From assembly GCF_020859565.1 (NCBI RefSeq), contig NZ_JAJHUO010000014.1, positions 62,001 through 126,000 on the forward strand: DNA of 64,000 nucleotides, written 5' to 3'. The first letter of the stretch is position 1; every line of letters begins with the position of its first letter. Shown here one piece after another: positions 10,468 to 18,562 of this stretch. The notes under the pieces were generated by a model. It made no database searches. It saw nothing but the letters and a program-made list of their open reading frames with translations, and was not told where the DNA came from. Both the position numbers and the translations under genes were made by a program. This DNA comes from Saccharothrix luteola (GTDB lineage: Bacteria; Actinomycetota; Actinomycetes; Mycobacteriales; Pseudonocardiaceae).

Positions 10468-11681
10468 CGACGTCGTTGGCGCGCAACCGGAACTACACGC
10501 TGCTGTGGGGCGGTCAGGCGCTGGCCGAGGTGGGGTTCAGCGCCTCCATGCTGGCCCTGCCGCTGCTGGTGCTGTACCTGACCGACTCACCGGTGCTGTC
10601 CGCCCTCGTGCTCACCGTGGACGCCACCGCGCAGCTGCTGGTGGGGCTGCCGGCGGGCGCGCTGGTCGACCGGTGGGACCGCCGCCGGATCATGCTGTGC
10701 TGCGAGGCCGCCCAGGTGGTCACCCTGGGCGGGCTCGTGGCGGCGATCTGGGCCGACGCGGTCACGATCCCGCACGTCATGGCGGTCGCCGCGGTGCTCG
10801 GCGTGTGCCGGGCGCTGTTCGAACCCGCCGAGGACGCGTGCCTGCCGCGGCTCGTGCCGGACTCGCAGCTGGCCACGGCCGTGGCGATGAACAGCGCGCG
10901 GTCGTCGTTGGGGCAGATGGCGGGCACGGCGCTGGGCGGCGTGCTGCTGGCCGTCACCCGGTGGCTGCCGTTCCTGGTGGACCTGGTCACGCACGTGGTG
11001 GCGTTCGTGGCGCTGCTGTTCCTGCGGGTGCCGCCGTCCGCGCCGGTCGAGTCGCACCCGCACCTGCTGCGGTCGATCGGCGAGGGCCTGCGGTGGGTGT
11101 GGAGCCGGCGCGAGATCCGGGTGACGGCGCTGTGCGCGGTGGTGCTGAACCTGTTCTTCACCGCGTTCTACGTGGTCGTCATCGTGCTGGTGGAGGGCCG
11201 GGGCGCGTCGTTCGGCGAGATCGGCGTGATGGCGGCGATGCTCGGCGTCGGCGGCGTGCTCGGGGCCCTGGCCGCGCCCTGGCTGCACCGCGTGCTCGGG
11301 CCGCACCGGTCGATCGCGTCGGTGTTCTGGGTGCTGACCCTGCTGGTGCCGTGCGCGTTGGTGGTCGAGTCGGCTTACCTGATCGGGGTGCTGTTCGCCC
11401 TGATGAGCTTCCTGGCGCCGACCGCCAACACCACGATCAGCACCCACCAGTTGCTGCTCACGCCCGACGAGCTGCGCGGACGGCTCAGCGGCGTGATGGG
11501 TGTCGTCGTGGGCGGCGCGGGCGCGGCCGGTCCGCTGGTCGGCGGCGTGCTGACCCAGGCGCTGTCGGCCAACGCCGCCGTGCTGGTGTGCGCGGCCGGC
11601 ATTTTGTTGATCACGGTTTTCGTCACGGTCAGCCCGACTCTGCGCGGGTATGCGAGAGCACAGGAGGAGAACGAGGCATGA
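10464..11681 (+). CDS. MFS exporter, EntS-like, coupled to the NRPS
   Basis: A 405-residue integral membrane protein of the major facilitator superfamily with about 12 hydrophobic segments. The MFS cytoplasmic-loop signature appears as GALVDRWDRRR after the second segment, and the N-terminus (RNRNYTLLWGGQALAEVGF) is typical of the MFS_3/EntS group that exports siderophores and peptides. The GTG start at 10464 overlaps the NRPS stop as GTGA, so translation is coupled; there is no room for another start. The frame stays open far upstream only as a shadow of the NRPS. The likely job is export of the NRPS product or self-protection, inferred from position. The stop overlaps the mbtH start (ATGA). 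Confidence 0.93.
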   Translation: MTTSLARNRNYTLLWGGQALAEVGFSASMLALPLLVLYLTDSPVLSALVLTVDATAQLLVGLPAGALVDRWDRRRIMLCCEAAQVVTLGGLVAAIWADAVTIPHVMAVAAVLGVCRALFEPAEDACLPRLVPDSQLATAVAMNSARSSLGQMAGTALGGVLLAVTRWLPFLVDLVTHVVAFVALLFLRVPPSAPVESHPHLLRSIGEGLRWVWSRREIRVTALCAVVLNLFFTAFYVVVIVLVEGRGASFGEIGVMAAMLGVGGVLGALAAPWLHRVLGPHRSIASVFWVLTLLVPCALVVESAYLIGVLFALMSFLAPTANTTISTHQLLLTPDELRGRLSGVMGVVVGGAGAAGPLVGGVLTQALSANAAVLVCAAGILLITVFVTVSPTLRGYARAQEENEA

Positions 11682-11869
11682 GGGACGACATCACCTACCA
11701 GGTCCTGGTCAACGACGAGGGCCAGTACTCGTTGTGGCCCGCGCACCACGACGTGCCCGCCGGGTGGCGGTTCGAGGGCACCAAGGGCACCAAGGACGAG
11801 TGCTCGGCGCACGTCGACAAGGTGTGGACCGACATGCGCCCGGCGTCGTTGCGCGCGGCGATGGACTGA
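11678..11869 (+). CDS. MbtH-family NRPS chaperone
   Basis: A 63-residue protein carrying the MbtH signature N-D-E-G-Q-Y-S-L-W-P near its start, followed by the conserved VPAGWR segment and the W-T-D-M-R-P end. MbtH proteins bind the A domains of NRPSs and are often required for their solubility and adenylation. The ATG at 11678 overlaps the exporter stop as ATGA, and a GGAGGA ribosome-binding site lies about 9 bases upstream. Third and last gene of the visible NRPS operon; a strong hairpin follows the stop. Confidence 0.96.
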   Translation: MRDDITYQVLVNDEGQYSLWPAHHDVPAGWRFEGTKGTKDECSAHVDKVWTDMRPASLRAAMD

Positions 11870-11880
11870 CGGTCGTCGGT

Positions 11881-11915
11881 GCCCTGGTCCCGCTTCAGAA
11901 CAGCGGGACCAGGGC
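11881..11915. terminator. Bidirectional terminator hairpin closing the NRPS operon
   Basis: Perfect 14-bp stem: GCCCTGGTCCCGCT at 11881-11894 and its reverse complement at 11902-11915, with a 7-base loop. It starts 12 bases after the mbtH stop. The right arm lies inside the last codons of the convergent chromate-transporter gene, so one structure can serve both directions. There is no T-tract, which is usual for actinobacterial hairpin terminators. Confidence 0.75.
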
Positions 11916-13019
11916 GCCGACCACGCCCGCGGCGACCAGGGCGCTCACCACGCCCCGGCGCAGGGCCAGCAGCCACAGCGCGGCGAGGCCGAGCAGCACG
12001 AACTGCCACGGCTCGTGCAGCGACCAGGCCAGCGGCACGGTGGAGCCCGCGATCGCGCCGATGGCGGCGGCGCCCGCACCGGTGAGGAACGCCTGGGCCC
12101 GGTCGTCATCCCGCAGGCGCTGCAACCGCGGACCACCCGCGATGACCATCACGAACGACGGCGCGAACGCCACGAACGCGGCCAGCAGCCCGCCGCCGAG
12201 CCCGGCGGCGGCGTACCCGACCACCGCGACCGTCTGCACGACCGGTCCCGGGGTGATCTGCCCGAGCGCCACCGCGTTGAGGAACTGCGCGTCGGTCATC
12301 CACCCGTACGTGTGCACGGCGTCCTGCCGCATCAACGGGATGATCACGAAACCGCCGCCGTACGACAGCGCGCCGACCTTGGCCGCCACCCACGTCACCG
12401 CACCCAGCCCTCCCCCGGCGGCGGGCAGGGCCAAAACCACGGGCCAATGCGCGCCGCGGCCGGACTGCGTCCGCACCGCGATCTCCACCAGCCCGGCCGC
12501 GACCAGCACGAACACCAACCACGGCCCGGTCACCGCCGCCGCCACCGCACCCACCACCAGGTACGCCGCCCAGCGCACCCGTGCCGCCCACGCCGTGCCG
12601 ACCCGCCGGTAGCTGCCCGGGATCAACCCCCACGCCGCGTGCAACGCCACCGCCGGCACCGCCGCCCCCGCTCCCGCCGCCGCCCCCGTCACCCACGCGG
12701 GGGCGTTGTCGGCCAGGAACAGCACGGCCAGCGCCAGGATCAACAACAACCCCGGCACGATGAAGCAAACCCCACCGACCACCGCGCCCAGCGCGCCGCG
12801 CAACCGCCACGCGCACAGGATCGCCAGCTGCGTCGAAGCGGGCCCGGGCAACAGGTTGGTGACCGCGATGCCGTCCTCGAACTCGCGATCGGACAACCAC
12901 CCCCGACGGGTCACGCACAGGTCCCGCAGCAACGCGATGTGCGCCGGTGGCCCACCGAACCCGACACACCCGATCCGCCCCCACTCCCGGGCGATGGTCC
13001 CCAACCCGACCCGCGTCAC
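11895..13019 (-). CDS. chrA: Chromate transporter (CHR family, ChrA type)
   Basis: A hydrophobic protein of about 374 residues with two homologous halves, each opening with a CHR-domain motif: GFGGPPAHIALL near residue 19 and a second copy around VGALSYGGGFVIIPL. The N-D-L/PGPASTQLAI stretch in half one and ITPGPVVQTVAVVG in half two are family hallmarks. Long two-domain CHR proteins are chromate/sulfate efflux systems; the substrate here is not proven. A GTG at 13019 is used as the start because the family begins close to the first CHR motif; the frame remains open to 13097. It converges on the NRPS operon and is probably unrelated to it. Confidence 0.88.
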   Translation of the reverse strand: MTRVGLGTIAREWGRIGCVGFGGPPAHIALLRDLCVTRRGWLSDREFEDGIAVTNLLPGPASTQLAILCAWRLRGALGAVVGGVCFIVPGLLLILALAVLFLADNAPAWVTGAAAGAGAAVPAVALHAAWGLIPGSYRRVGTAWAARVRWAAYLVVGAVAAAVTGPWLVFVLVAAGLVEIAVRTQSGRGAHWPVVLALPAAGGGLGAVTWVAAKVGALSYGGGFVIIPLMRQDAVHTYGWMTDAQFLNAVALGQITPGPVVQTVAVVGYAAAGLGGGLLAAFVAFAPSFVMVIAGGPRLQRLRDDDRAQAFLTGAGAAAIGAIAGSTVPLAWSLHEPWQFVLLGLAALWLLALRRGVVSALVAAGVVGALVPLF

Positions 13020-13191
13020 GAGGCGTCCACGCGCTCGACCGACCGACCACCCACCGCTGCCCGCTCCCGGACGTGAAGGTCGACTCGCACCGCCCAATCT
13101 TCACCGAGCCCTTGACCACAGGCAAACGACGCTTGTCGTGCCGGGCCGTGCTCCCCGACACTGACTACGACGCGGGTCGTGGGGAGGCGAC

Positions 13192-13686
13192 ATGCTGAAG
13201 TTCGCCGCCTGGGCGGTGCTCGCGTGGGTGAGCCTCGCGACAGCGATCTGGACCGCACCCGTCTCGATGACCCACGTCGGCGGCGACGTCCCCGCGCAGG
13301 ACTCGTTCAACCACCCGTGCACCTTCGACGAAGCCGGGATGAAGAACTGCTCCGACACGTCGTCCTACCTGTGGCGGGTGTCCGGTGAACGCGCCGTCAC
13401 CACGACGTGGAAACCCGGCCGTGAGGACATCGCGACGATCACCGGCACGCTCGTCCACGAGCACACCGACTGCCCCGACAGCCGCGTCGAGTGGACCGTC
13501 GTCGCCGGCGACCGCACCAGCGGGACGCTGACCGCCGACAACCCCACCGCCGACCTGGGCATCGACGTGCGGCAGCCACTGCGCGAACTCACCCTGACCG
13601 TCCGCCGACTGGACAGCGCAACCTGCGCCGCCGCCCTGCGGTGGAGCGACCCCCGGCTGGAACCCCCCTTCAAACTCCTCCCCTGA
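13192..13686 (+). CDS. Secreted hypothetical protein
   Basis: 164 residues. The N-terminus is a signal peptide or membrane anchor (MLKFAAWAVLAWVSLATAIW). The rest is predicted beta-rich, with four cysteines that could form two disulphides (around HPCTF, MKNCSD, TDCPDS and ATCAAAL). The ATG at 13192 follows a GGGGAGG ribosome-binding site, so the start is well supported. I do not recognise a family. It is transcribed away from the chromate transporter, and the 172 bases between them must hold both promoters. Confidence 0.75.
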   Translation: MLKFAAWAVLAWVSLATAIWTAPVSMTHVGGDVPAQDSFNHPCTFDEAGMKNCSDTSSYLWRVSGERAVTTTWKPGREDIATITGTLVHEHTDCPDSRVEWTVVAGDRTSGTLTADNPTADLGIDVRQPLRELTLTVRRLDSATCAAALRWSDPRLEPPFKLLP

Positions 13687-13722
13687 CCCGTCGCTCAAGC
13701 CGTCGCCGCTAACGTCACCACC

Positions 13723-14364
13723 GTGAGCGCAGACGACTGGCTGACCGACACCAGGGTTTCCTACGACACGGTGGCCGCCAGCTACCTCGACATCACGCGC
13801 GAGGCGTTGGCGAAGACCCCACTGCTGCGCGGCGTCCTGGCGATGTTCGCCGAGGCCGCCCGCGAGGTCGGCGGCCCGGTCGCCGACATCGGCTGCGGAC
13901 CGGGCCTCATCACGTCCCACCTGCACGGCCTCGGCCTGGACGTGTTCGGCATCGACCTCTCACCCCGCATGGTCGAACTCGCCGGCCACCACCACCCCGA
14001 CCTGCGCTTCCACGTCGGCTCCATGACCAACCTCGACCTGGCCGACGACTCGGTCGGCGGCGTCCTGGCGTTCTACTCGATCATCCACATCCCGGACCAC
14101 GAGATCCCCACCGTCCTCACCCACTTCCAGCGCGTGCTCCGACCCGGCGGCGTCGTCATGCTCGGCTTCCACGTAGGCGACCGCACCCGCCTCAAGACCG
14201 AGGGCTACGGCGGCCACCCGATGTCGGTCCACGTCCACCGCCGCCCGGTCGAGCGGGTCGCCGACTGGCTGCGCGACGCCGACTTCACCATCGAGGCGCA
14301 AGTCCTCATCGGCCCCGACGACGACGTGCCGGGAGGAATGCTCATCGCCCGGACCAAATCTTGA
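13723..14364 (+). CDS. Class I SAM-dependent methyltransferase
   Basis: 213 residues. The SAM-binding glycine-rich loop reads VADIGCGPG near residue 53, motif II acid is in FGIDLSPRM, and the post-I segments FHVGSMTNLDL and VLRPGGVVMLGFH follow in the usual order of the Methyltransf_11/25 fold. The acceptor substrate cannot be read from sequence. GTG start at 13723. It lies 36 bases after the secreted hypothetical gene and 16 bases before a GNAT gene, so these genes may be co-transcribed. Confidence 0.9.
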   Translation: MSADDWLTDTRVSYDTVAASYLDITREALAKTPLLRGVLAMFAEAAREVGGPVADIGCGPGLITSHLHGLGLDVFGIDLSPRMVELAGHHHPDLRFHVGSMTNLDLADDSVGGVLAFYSIIHIPDHEIPTVLTHFQRVLRPGGVVMLGFHVGDRTRLKTEGYGGHPMSVHVHRRPVERVADWLRDADFTIEAQVLIGPDDDVPGGMLIARTKS

Positions 14365-14380
14365 TCCAGGAGCTCGGGCC

Positions 14381-14872
14381 GTGCCGGACCTGATCGCGCC
14401 AACCACCCGCCTGCACCAAGCCTGGCAGGCCGCTCACGCCGACTGGGGCCCAGGCGTCCACGAAGACGGCTTCGGACTCCTCCCGTCCGACGAGGTCGAC
14501 TCGCAGGCGGGGTTCGCCACCTGGGTCGCGCGCATAACCGACCAGCCCGACTCGGTGTGCCGGTGGATCGTCGAGGACGACCACGTGCTCGGCGGCATCG
14601 CCCTGCGCCTCGCCCCTGACGACCACGTGCGGACCTTCGGCCACATCGGCTACGGCATCCGCCCCTCCGCACGCCGACGCGGCCTGGCCACCTGGGCCCT
14701 GGGCCGCGTGCTGGACGAGGCGCGCGCACTCCCCCTGGACCGAATCCTGCTCGTCTGCGAAGACACCAACACCGCATCGATGAAGACGATCGAGCGCAAC
14801 GGCGGCATCGTCGACCGCACTCAGCCCACCGACCTCGGTGCGACCCGACGCTACTGGATCACTCTCCGCTGA
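14381..14872 (+). CDS. GNAT-family N-acetyltransferase
   Basis: 163 residues with a GNAT fold: the acetyl-CoA pyrophosphate-binding loop is GYGIRPSARRRGLATWAL (R-R-x-G-x-A) in the middle, followed by ALPLDRILLVCEDTNTASMKTIERNGG, the characteristic N-x-x-S-x-x-x-x-E-x-x-G-G arrangement of the RimJ/RimL-like group. The substrate is unknown. GTG start at 14381, 16 bases after the methyltransferase stop. The gene is followed by 457 bases without a gene. Confidence 0.88.
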   Translation: MPDLIAPTTRLHQAWQAAHADWGPGVHEDGFGLLPSDEVDSQAGFATWVARITDQPDSVCRWIVEDDHVLGGIALRLAPDDHVRTFGHIGYGIRPSARRRGLATWALGRVLDEARALPLDRILLVCEDTNTASMKTIERNGGIVDRTQPTDLGATRRYWITLR

Positions 14873-15111
14873 CCCCAAACTCCCGACGCAACCCCGACCA
14901 CCACACTCCCCCGCTCGACCACACATCACCCCGCTCACCACTCCCTCCCGCACTCGCCCACGCCATGTCCGCCGCCGGGCCGGCCGTTTTATCCGGCTAA
15001 CGTGAGACATGCGATTTGGGTTGTCACAGGTTGCACTCTTCGCCCAGTCGAGTGATCCGCAACCCCGACCCAACAACACCCCAACGGACCCGGAACCGAC
15101 CCACCGAGGCC

Positions 15112-15237
15112 CGATTTGACATGGGTTCGGGTGCCATAGGCTGGTCGAAGCCGGGCAGGCTTGGCGGACGCTCTTCCCGCCATGCCTGCCCGGCTTTGGC
15201 CTGCCTGGGGTGCCCGTAAGGGCCCCATGTCAAATCG
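15112..15237 (+). other. Long near-perfect hairpin, possible structured RNA
   Basis: A 126-base inverted structure in the 457-base space between convergent genes. Outer arms: 15112-15125 pair perfectly with 15224-15237 (14 bp). Middle: 15128-15135 with 15209-15216. Inner: 15138-15160 with 15184-15206, then 15162-15167 with 15177-15182, leaving a 9-base loop. The departures from Watson-Crick pairing within the helices are two T-T mismatches and several G-T pairs. In a + strand transcript the G-T pairs become G-U pairs; in a - strand transcript they would be A-C mismatches. That favours an RNA read from the + strand (3' UTR of the GNAT gene, or a small RNA). The rest of 14873-15329 shows nothing else clear apart from a short direct repeat. 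Confidence 0.7.
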
Positions 15238-15300
15238 AGCCGGCCCCAACCCCAAGCAGCCGATCACGAATCGAGCCGGACCCAACCCGGAACAGCCGAC
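15233..15300. repeat. Imperfect direct repeat, period 36
   Basis: Two copies beginning AATCGAGCCGG (15233 and 15269) match at about 27 of 32 positions and both end near CAGCCGA. The first copy overlaps the right outer arm of the long hairpin, so the repeat may be a by-product of that element's history. Confidence 0.6.
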
Positions 15301-15329
15301 CCAACTCACCCCGTCCACCCACCATCACC

Positions 15330-15830
15330 TCACGTCACCGGCACAATCCTCGCCGCCACCAACTCCCCGTCCTCGATGTCGAGCAACCCGACAGTCCCAT
15401 GCGGCTGGCGGCGGCGATCGGTGGGCGAGCCCGGGTTGAACACACGCAAAGCACCCACACCCTCCCCGGTGACGTCCATCGGAATGTGGGAGTGACCGAA
15501 CACCACCAAGTCCGCCTCCGGGAACCGGCGCCGCATCCGCGCGACACGCCCAGTCGCCTGGCCACTGTCGTGGATCATCGCCACCCGCAGCCCGGCGAGG
15601 TCGACTTCGACGGTCTCCGGCGCGCCCCACTCCACCACGTCCGGCCCGTCGTTGTTGCCGCACACCGCGATCACCGGCGCGTACTGCGCCAACTCATCCA
15701 GCACAGCCGCCACGCAGACGTCACCGGCGTGCAGGATGACGTCCGCGTGGCGCAGGTGTTCCGCCACTTCCGGAGGACACGACTTCCACCGCCGGGGCGC
15801 GTGGGTGTCCGACAGGACGACTACCCGCAT
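15330..15830 (-). CDS. Metallophosphoesterase, YfcE/MJ0936 type
   Basis: 166 residues. The calcineurin-like phosphoesterase metal-binding motifs are in order: D-x-H in VVLSDTHAP at the N-terminus, HAGDV, GNNDG, IHDSG and GHSHIP. The small size and the G-N-N-D motif place it in the YfcE/MJ0936 subfamily of cytoplasmic phosphodiesterases. The ATG at 15830 (MRVVVLSD) begins directly at the first beta strand and is preferred over the upstream in-frame ATG at 15851. Physiological substrate unknown. Confidence 0.9.
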   Translation of the reverse strand: MRVVVLSDTHAPRRWKSCPPEVAEHLRHADVILHAGDVCVAAVLDELAQYAPVIAVCGNNDGPDVVEWGAPETVEVDLAGLRVAMIHDSGQATGRVARMRRRFPEADLVVFGHSHIPMDVTGEGVGALRVFNPGSPTDRRRQPHGTVGLLDIEDGELVAARIVPVT

Positions 15831-15890
15831 GGCGCGGAACCTACTACCCACCGGACCTACTACCCACCACCTCCGCCCGGCCGGATCGGC

Positions 15891-16133
15891 TCAAGTCAGG
15901 GCCGGGCCCGCGTCACCGCTCGCGGCCAACTCCTTGAGGAACTCGTGGCACTGCTTGGCGCGCGCCGAATCCTCCTCCATCACGCGGCGAAAGAAGGTGG
16001 CGATCTCCTGCTTGCCCGCGTTCTCCGCGTCCCGGACGTACTGGCCGTAGTCGTGCCCCGCCTTGAGCGCGTGGTACTGCACGGAGATCAGGTCGTAGCT
16101 GACGTCGTCGAATCCGGTCTCCCCGGTGGCCAT
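15891..16133 (-). CDS. Small ferritin-like helical protein
   Basis: 80 residues, almost wholly helical, forming one amphipathic hairpin (YDLISVQYHALKAGHDYGQYVRD, then IATFFRRVMEEDSARAKQC, split by a turn). Small actinobacterial proteins of this shape resemble half of a ferritin or rubrerythrin bundle; the acidic residues and the E-x-x-x-x-x-x-x-H spacing could bind metal in a dimer, but this is inference. The ATG at 16133 has a strong AGGAGGGG ribosome-binding site, which rules against the much longer open frame upstream. It is divergent from the glycosyltransferase. Confidence 0.75.
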   Translation of the reverse strand: MATGETGFDDVSYDLISVQYHALKAGHDYGQYVRDAENAGKQEIATFFRRVMEEDSARAKQCHEFLKELAASGDAGPALT

Positions 16134-16329
16134 GGCCCCTCCTTCGTCGGTCGGTCGTCCTGTGCCATACCCACCGACCACGTTCCCAACCGCACCACCG
16201 ACCACCCCACCCACCACTCGAACGTGGTTGCGCTGAGTGGCAGGGGTCGGAGGTTGCTTGTAGCGTGCGATCCGGGTTGAGACGACAGCCTTGGTCTGGC
16301 GCGAGCCGCACTGCCGGCTGGAGGAACCC

Positions 16330-17502
16330 ATGAGAATCGCGGTCGTCTCGGCGCACGCGAGCCCGCTGCCCGTGCTCGGTGACGCCGAGGAGGGCGGTCA
16401 GGACGTCCACGTCGCCGATCTGTCGGCGGCGCTGGTCGCGGATGGCCACGAGGTCACGGTGCACACCCGGCGCGACTCCCCTCGATCGCCCGACGTGGTG
16501 CGCACCCGGCTCGGTTACGACGTGGTGCACGTGACGGCGGGGCCACCGAGCCCGGTTCACCCCGACGAGTTGTTGCCTCACCTGGACGAGTTCACCCGGT
16601 TCCTGCGCTCGCAGTGGCGGGCCGACCCACCGGACGTCGTGCACGCCCACTACTGGACGTCGGGCGTCGCGTCGGTGCTGGCCGCCAACGGTCTGGACGT
16701 GCCGGTGGTGCAGACGTTCCACTCCTTGGGCGTGGTGGCCCAGCAGGCGGGCGACGAGGGCGTGCCGGAGGTGCGGTTGTCCACCGAGCGCCTGATCGGA
16801 CGCGAGGCGAGCCGGGTCGTGGCCATGTGCACGGACGAGAAGACGCACTTGGTGCACATGGGCGTGCCGCGAACGCGGCTGGCCGTCGTGCCTCCCGGGG
16901 TGGACGTGGAGCGGTTCAAGCCGGACGGGCCGCGGCTGAACCGGCCGCTGGCGCACCGGCTGGTCTCGCCGGCGGTCGGGGCCGAGGACGTGATCACCGC
17001 CCTGCGGTCGGTGTGGGACACGGAGCTGGTGGTCGTGGGCGGTCGGCCGGAGGAGGTGCGGAGGTTGCGCGAGCACTCGCGCGCGTCGGGCGTCGGCGAC
17101 CGGGTCCGGCTGGTCGGCCGCGTGCCGCAGGTGGCGATGCCCGCGTTGCTGCGGTCCGCCGACGTGGTGGTCTGCGCCGGGTCGGACTGCGCCGCCGTCA
17201 CCCCGCTCGAGGCCATGGCGTGCGGCGTGCCGGTGGTGGCCGCGAACGTCGGCGGGGCGATGGACATCGTCGTGGACTGCGTCACGGGCCTCCTCGTGCC
17301 ACCGGACGACCCGCGGGCGCTGGCCCGCGCGCTGCGCCCCCTGCTCATCGACGACGCCCGCCGCGACGCCTACGGCATCGCCGCCACCGACCGCGTCGAG
17401 GCCAGGTACAGCACGACCAGGATCGCCGTCGAGACGGCCCGCGTGTACCGCCAGGCCACCGGTCGACCGGAAACGCTGGAGTCCTCGCTCACCGACGGCT
17501 GA
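16330..17502 (+). CDS. Glycosyltransferase, GT4 family
   Basis: 390 residues, GT-B fold. The N-terminal domain starts MRIAVVSAHASPL with a G-rich acceptor loop (EEGGQDVHV). The C-terminal domain has the nucleotide-sugar-binding sequence VVVGGRPEEV and the GT4 retaining motif TPLEAMACGVPVVA. The ATG at 16330 follows GGAGGAA. The family transfers a sugar from UDP- or GDP-sugar to lipid, glycan or small-molecule acceptors; overall likeness is to mycobacterial MshA/Rv3032-type enzymes, but the acceptor is not predictable. It stands alone, with a divergent neighbour upstream and a convergent one downstream. Confidence 0.9.
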   Translation: MRIAVVSAHASPLPVLGDAEEGGQDVHVADLSAALVADGHEVTVHTRRDSPRSPDVVRTRLGYDVVHVTAGPPSPVHPDELLPHLDEFTRFLRSQWRADPPDVVHAHYWTSGVASVLAANGLDVPVVQTFHSLGVVAQQAGDEGVPEVRLSTERLIGREASRVVAMCTDEKTHLVHMGVPRTRLAVVPPGVDVERFKPDGPRLNRPLAHRLVSPAVGAEDVITALRSVWDTELVVVGGRPEEVRRLREHSRASGVGDRVRLVGRVPQVAMPALLRSADVVVCAGSDCAAVTPLEAMACGVPVVAANVGGAMDIVVDCVTGLLVPPDDPRALARALRPLLIDDARRDAYGIAATDRVEARYSTTRIAVETARVYRQATGRPETLESSLTDG

Positions 17503-17548
17503 CCACGCAGCCGACGCCTGCCCACGCGGCCCCTCGCCCAAGCCCGGA

Positions 17549-18019
17549 TCACGGCCGGTAAGCGCGCAGGCGATCGGTCAGGTCGTCCGGCGTGCCGTAC
17601 GCGCGCAACCGGATCGGCCTCGGGTCGCCGGGATGGTCACCACGCCTGAGCGCCGCCACGTACGCGGCCACCTCCGGCGCCGGCGGCAGCACGTCCCCGC
17701 CCCGGTAGGTGATCACCACCGGCGGCTCGGCCGGCCGGGCGCGGACCGCGGCCGCCCAGCCGTACTCCTCGTCCCACAGCAGGGCGAAGTCCCGGTCGGG
17801 GAACGACGGCAGGTTCCCGTCCACCTCCAGGCACGCCGTCGCGGGCGGGCCGGGGTTGGCGCGCCAGCACTCGGCCGCCAACCCCAACTCGACCGCGACG
17901 GCCCGCACGTACCGCTGGAGGCCGCGGGTCGGCGTGTCCTCGGCCCCAGCCCCGAACTCGGACCAAGACCCGGACTCGGACCAAGACCCGGACCCAGATT
18001 CGGGGGCCACGCTCGCCAC
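17549..18019 (-). CDS. DUF6292 family protein
   Basis: 156 residues. From RGLQRYVRAVAVELG through FALLWDEEYGWAAAV to PPVVITYRGGDVLPP it matches the actinobacterial DUF6292 pattern as I remember it; function unknown. The first ~25 residues are a low-complexity S/G/W/E segment encoded by an exact 18-bp tandem duplication, so the natural start may be later (for example near the T-P-T-R-G-L-Q-R stretch). It converges on the glycosyltransferase and lies 9 bases downstream of the DUF4383 gene. Confidence 0.75.
   Translation of the reverse strand: MASVAPESGSGSWSESGSWSEFGAGAEDTPTRGLQRYVRAVAVELGLAAECWRANPGPPATACLEVDGNLPSFPDRDFALLWDEEYGWAAAVRARPAEPPVVITYRGGDVLPPAPEVAAYVAALRRGDHPGDPRPIRLRAYGTPDDLTDRLRAYRP
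17956..17991. repeat. 18-bp exact tandem duplication
   Basis: ACTCGGACCAAGACCCGG occurs twice head to tail (17956-17973, 17974-17991), followed by a degenerating third start. It lies in frame in the N-terminal low-complexity segment of the DUF6292 gene, adding six residues per copy. Confidence 0.85.
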
Positions 18020-18028
18020 GCCCCCTGG

Positions 18029-18487
18029 TCACCCGGTCCCGGAGGCCCGGGTCGGACGAGCCGAACGACCCAACGCGAAGCCGAGCGCGATCATGCCGAG
18101 GCCCAACAACAGGTGCAGCCAGTTGTCGGCGCCGTTCACGGGCACGAAGTTGGCCGAGCTGTCGTGGTCGACGATGAGCCCGTACAACCACAGCAGCAGG
18201 TAGACGACGCCACCCGCGACGAGGTACAGGAACGCGTTGCGCATCGACCTGGCCATCACCAGGCCGAGGACGCCGAACCCCAGGTGCACGACGTTGTGCA
18301 GGATCGACACGGCGAACACGCCGAAGAGCTTGGCCTGCGACTCGTGCCCCGCGAACTGGATCGTGTCGTAGTCGGTGGTGATGCCGGGGATGAACCCGGC
18401 GATCCCGACCACGAGGAACACCGCGCCCACCACCGTCGCCGCCAGTTGGACCGGTGTGCGTGTCGTCGCTGTGCCGGGTCTGGACAT
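18029..18487 (-). CDS. DUF4383 membrane protein
   Basis: 152 residues with four hydrophobic helices. The family pattern is visible: first helix VGAVFLVVGIAGFIPG, then the G-I-T-T-D-Y loop, LFGVFAVSILHNVVHLGFG, YLLLWLYGLI and DNWLHLLLGLGMI. DUF4383 proteins are small actinobacterial membrane proteins of unknown role. The ATG at 18487 (MSRPGTATT) sits just before the first helix and is preferred to the ATG 69 bases upstream. Confidence 0.85.
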   Translation of the reverse strand: MSRPGTATTRTPVQLAATVVGAVFLVVGIAGFIPGITTDYDTIQFAGHESQAKLFGVFAVSILHNVVHLGFGVLGLVMARSMRNAFLYLVAGGVVYLLLWLYGLIVDHDSSANFVPVNGADNWLHLLLGLGMIALGFALGRSARPTRASGTG

Positions 18488-18562
18488 GTCGACTCCCGTT
18501 GCCTCGCGGAAACCCACTTCGGTTGCCGTCCGACTACCCGACGTGCGTGCGGGCAAACGGGT

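Noticed and set aside
12015..13164. Plus-strand ORFs opposite the chromate transporter
   Set aside because: Their translations are Pro/Arg/His-rich shadows; the minus strand encodes a clear two-domain CHR transporter.
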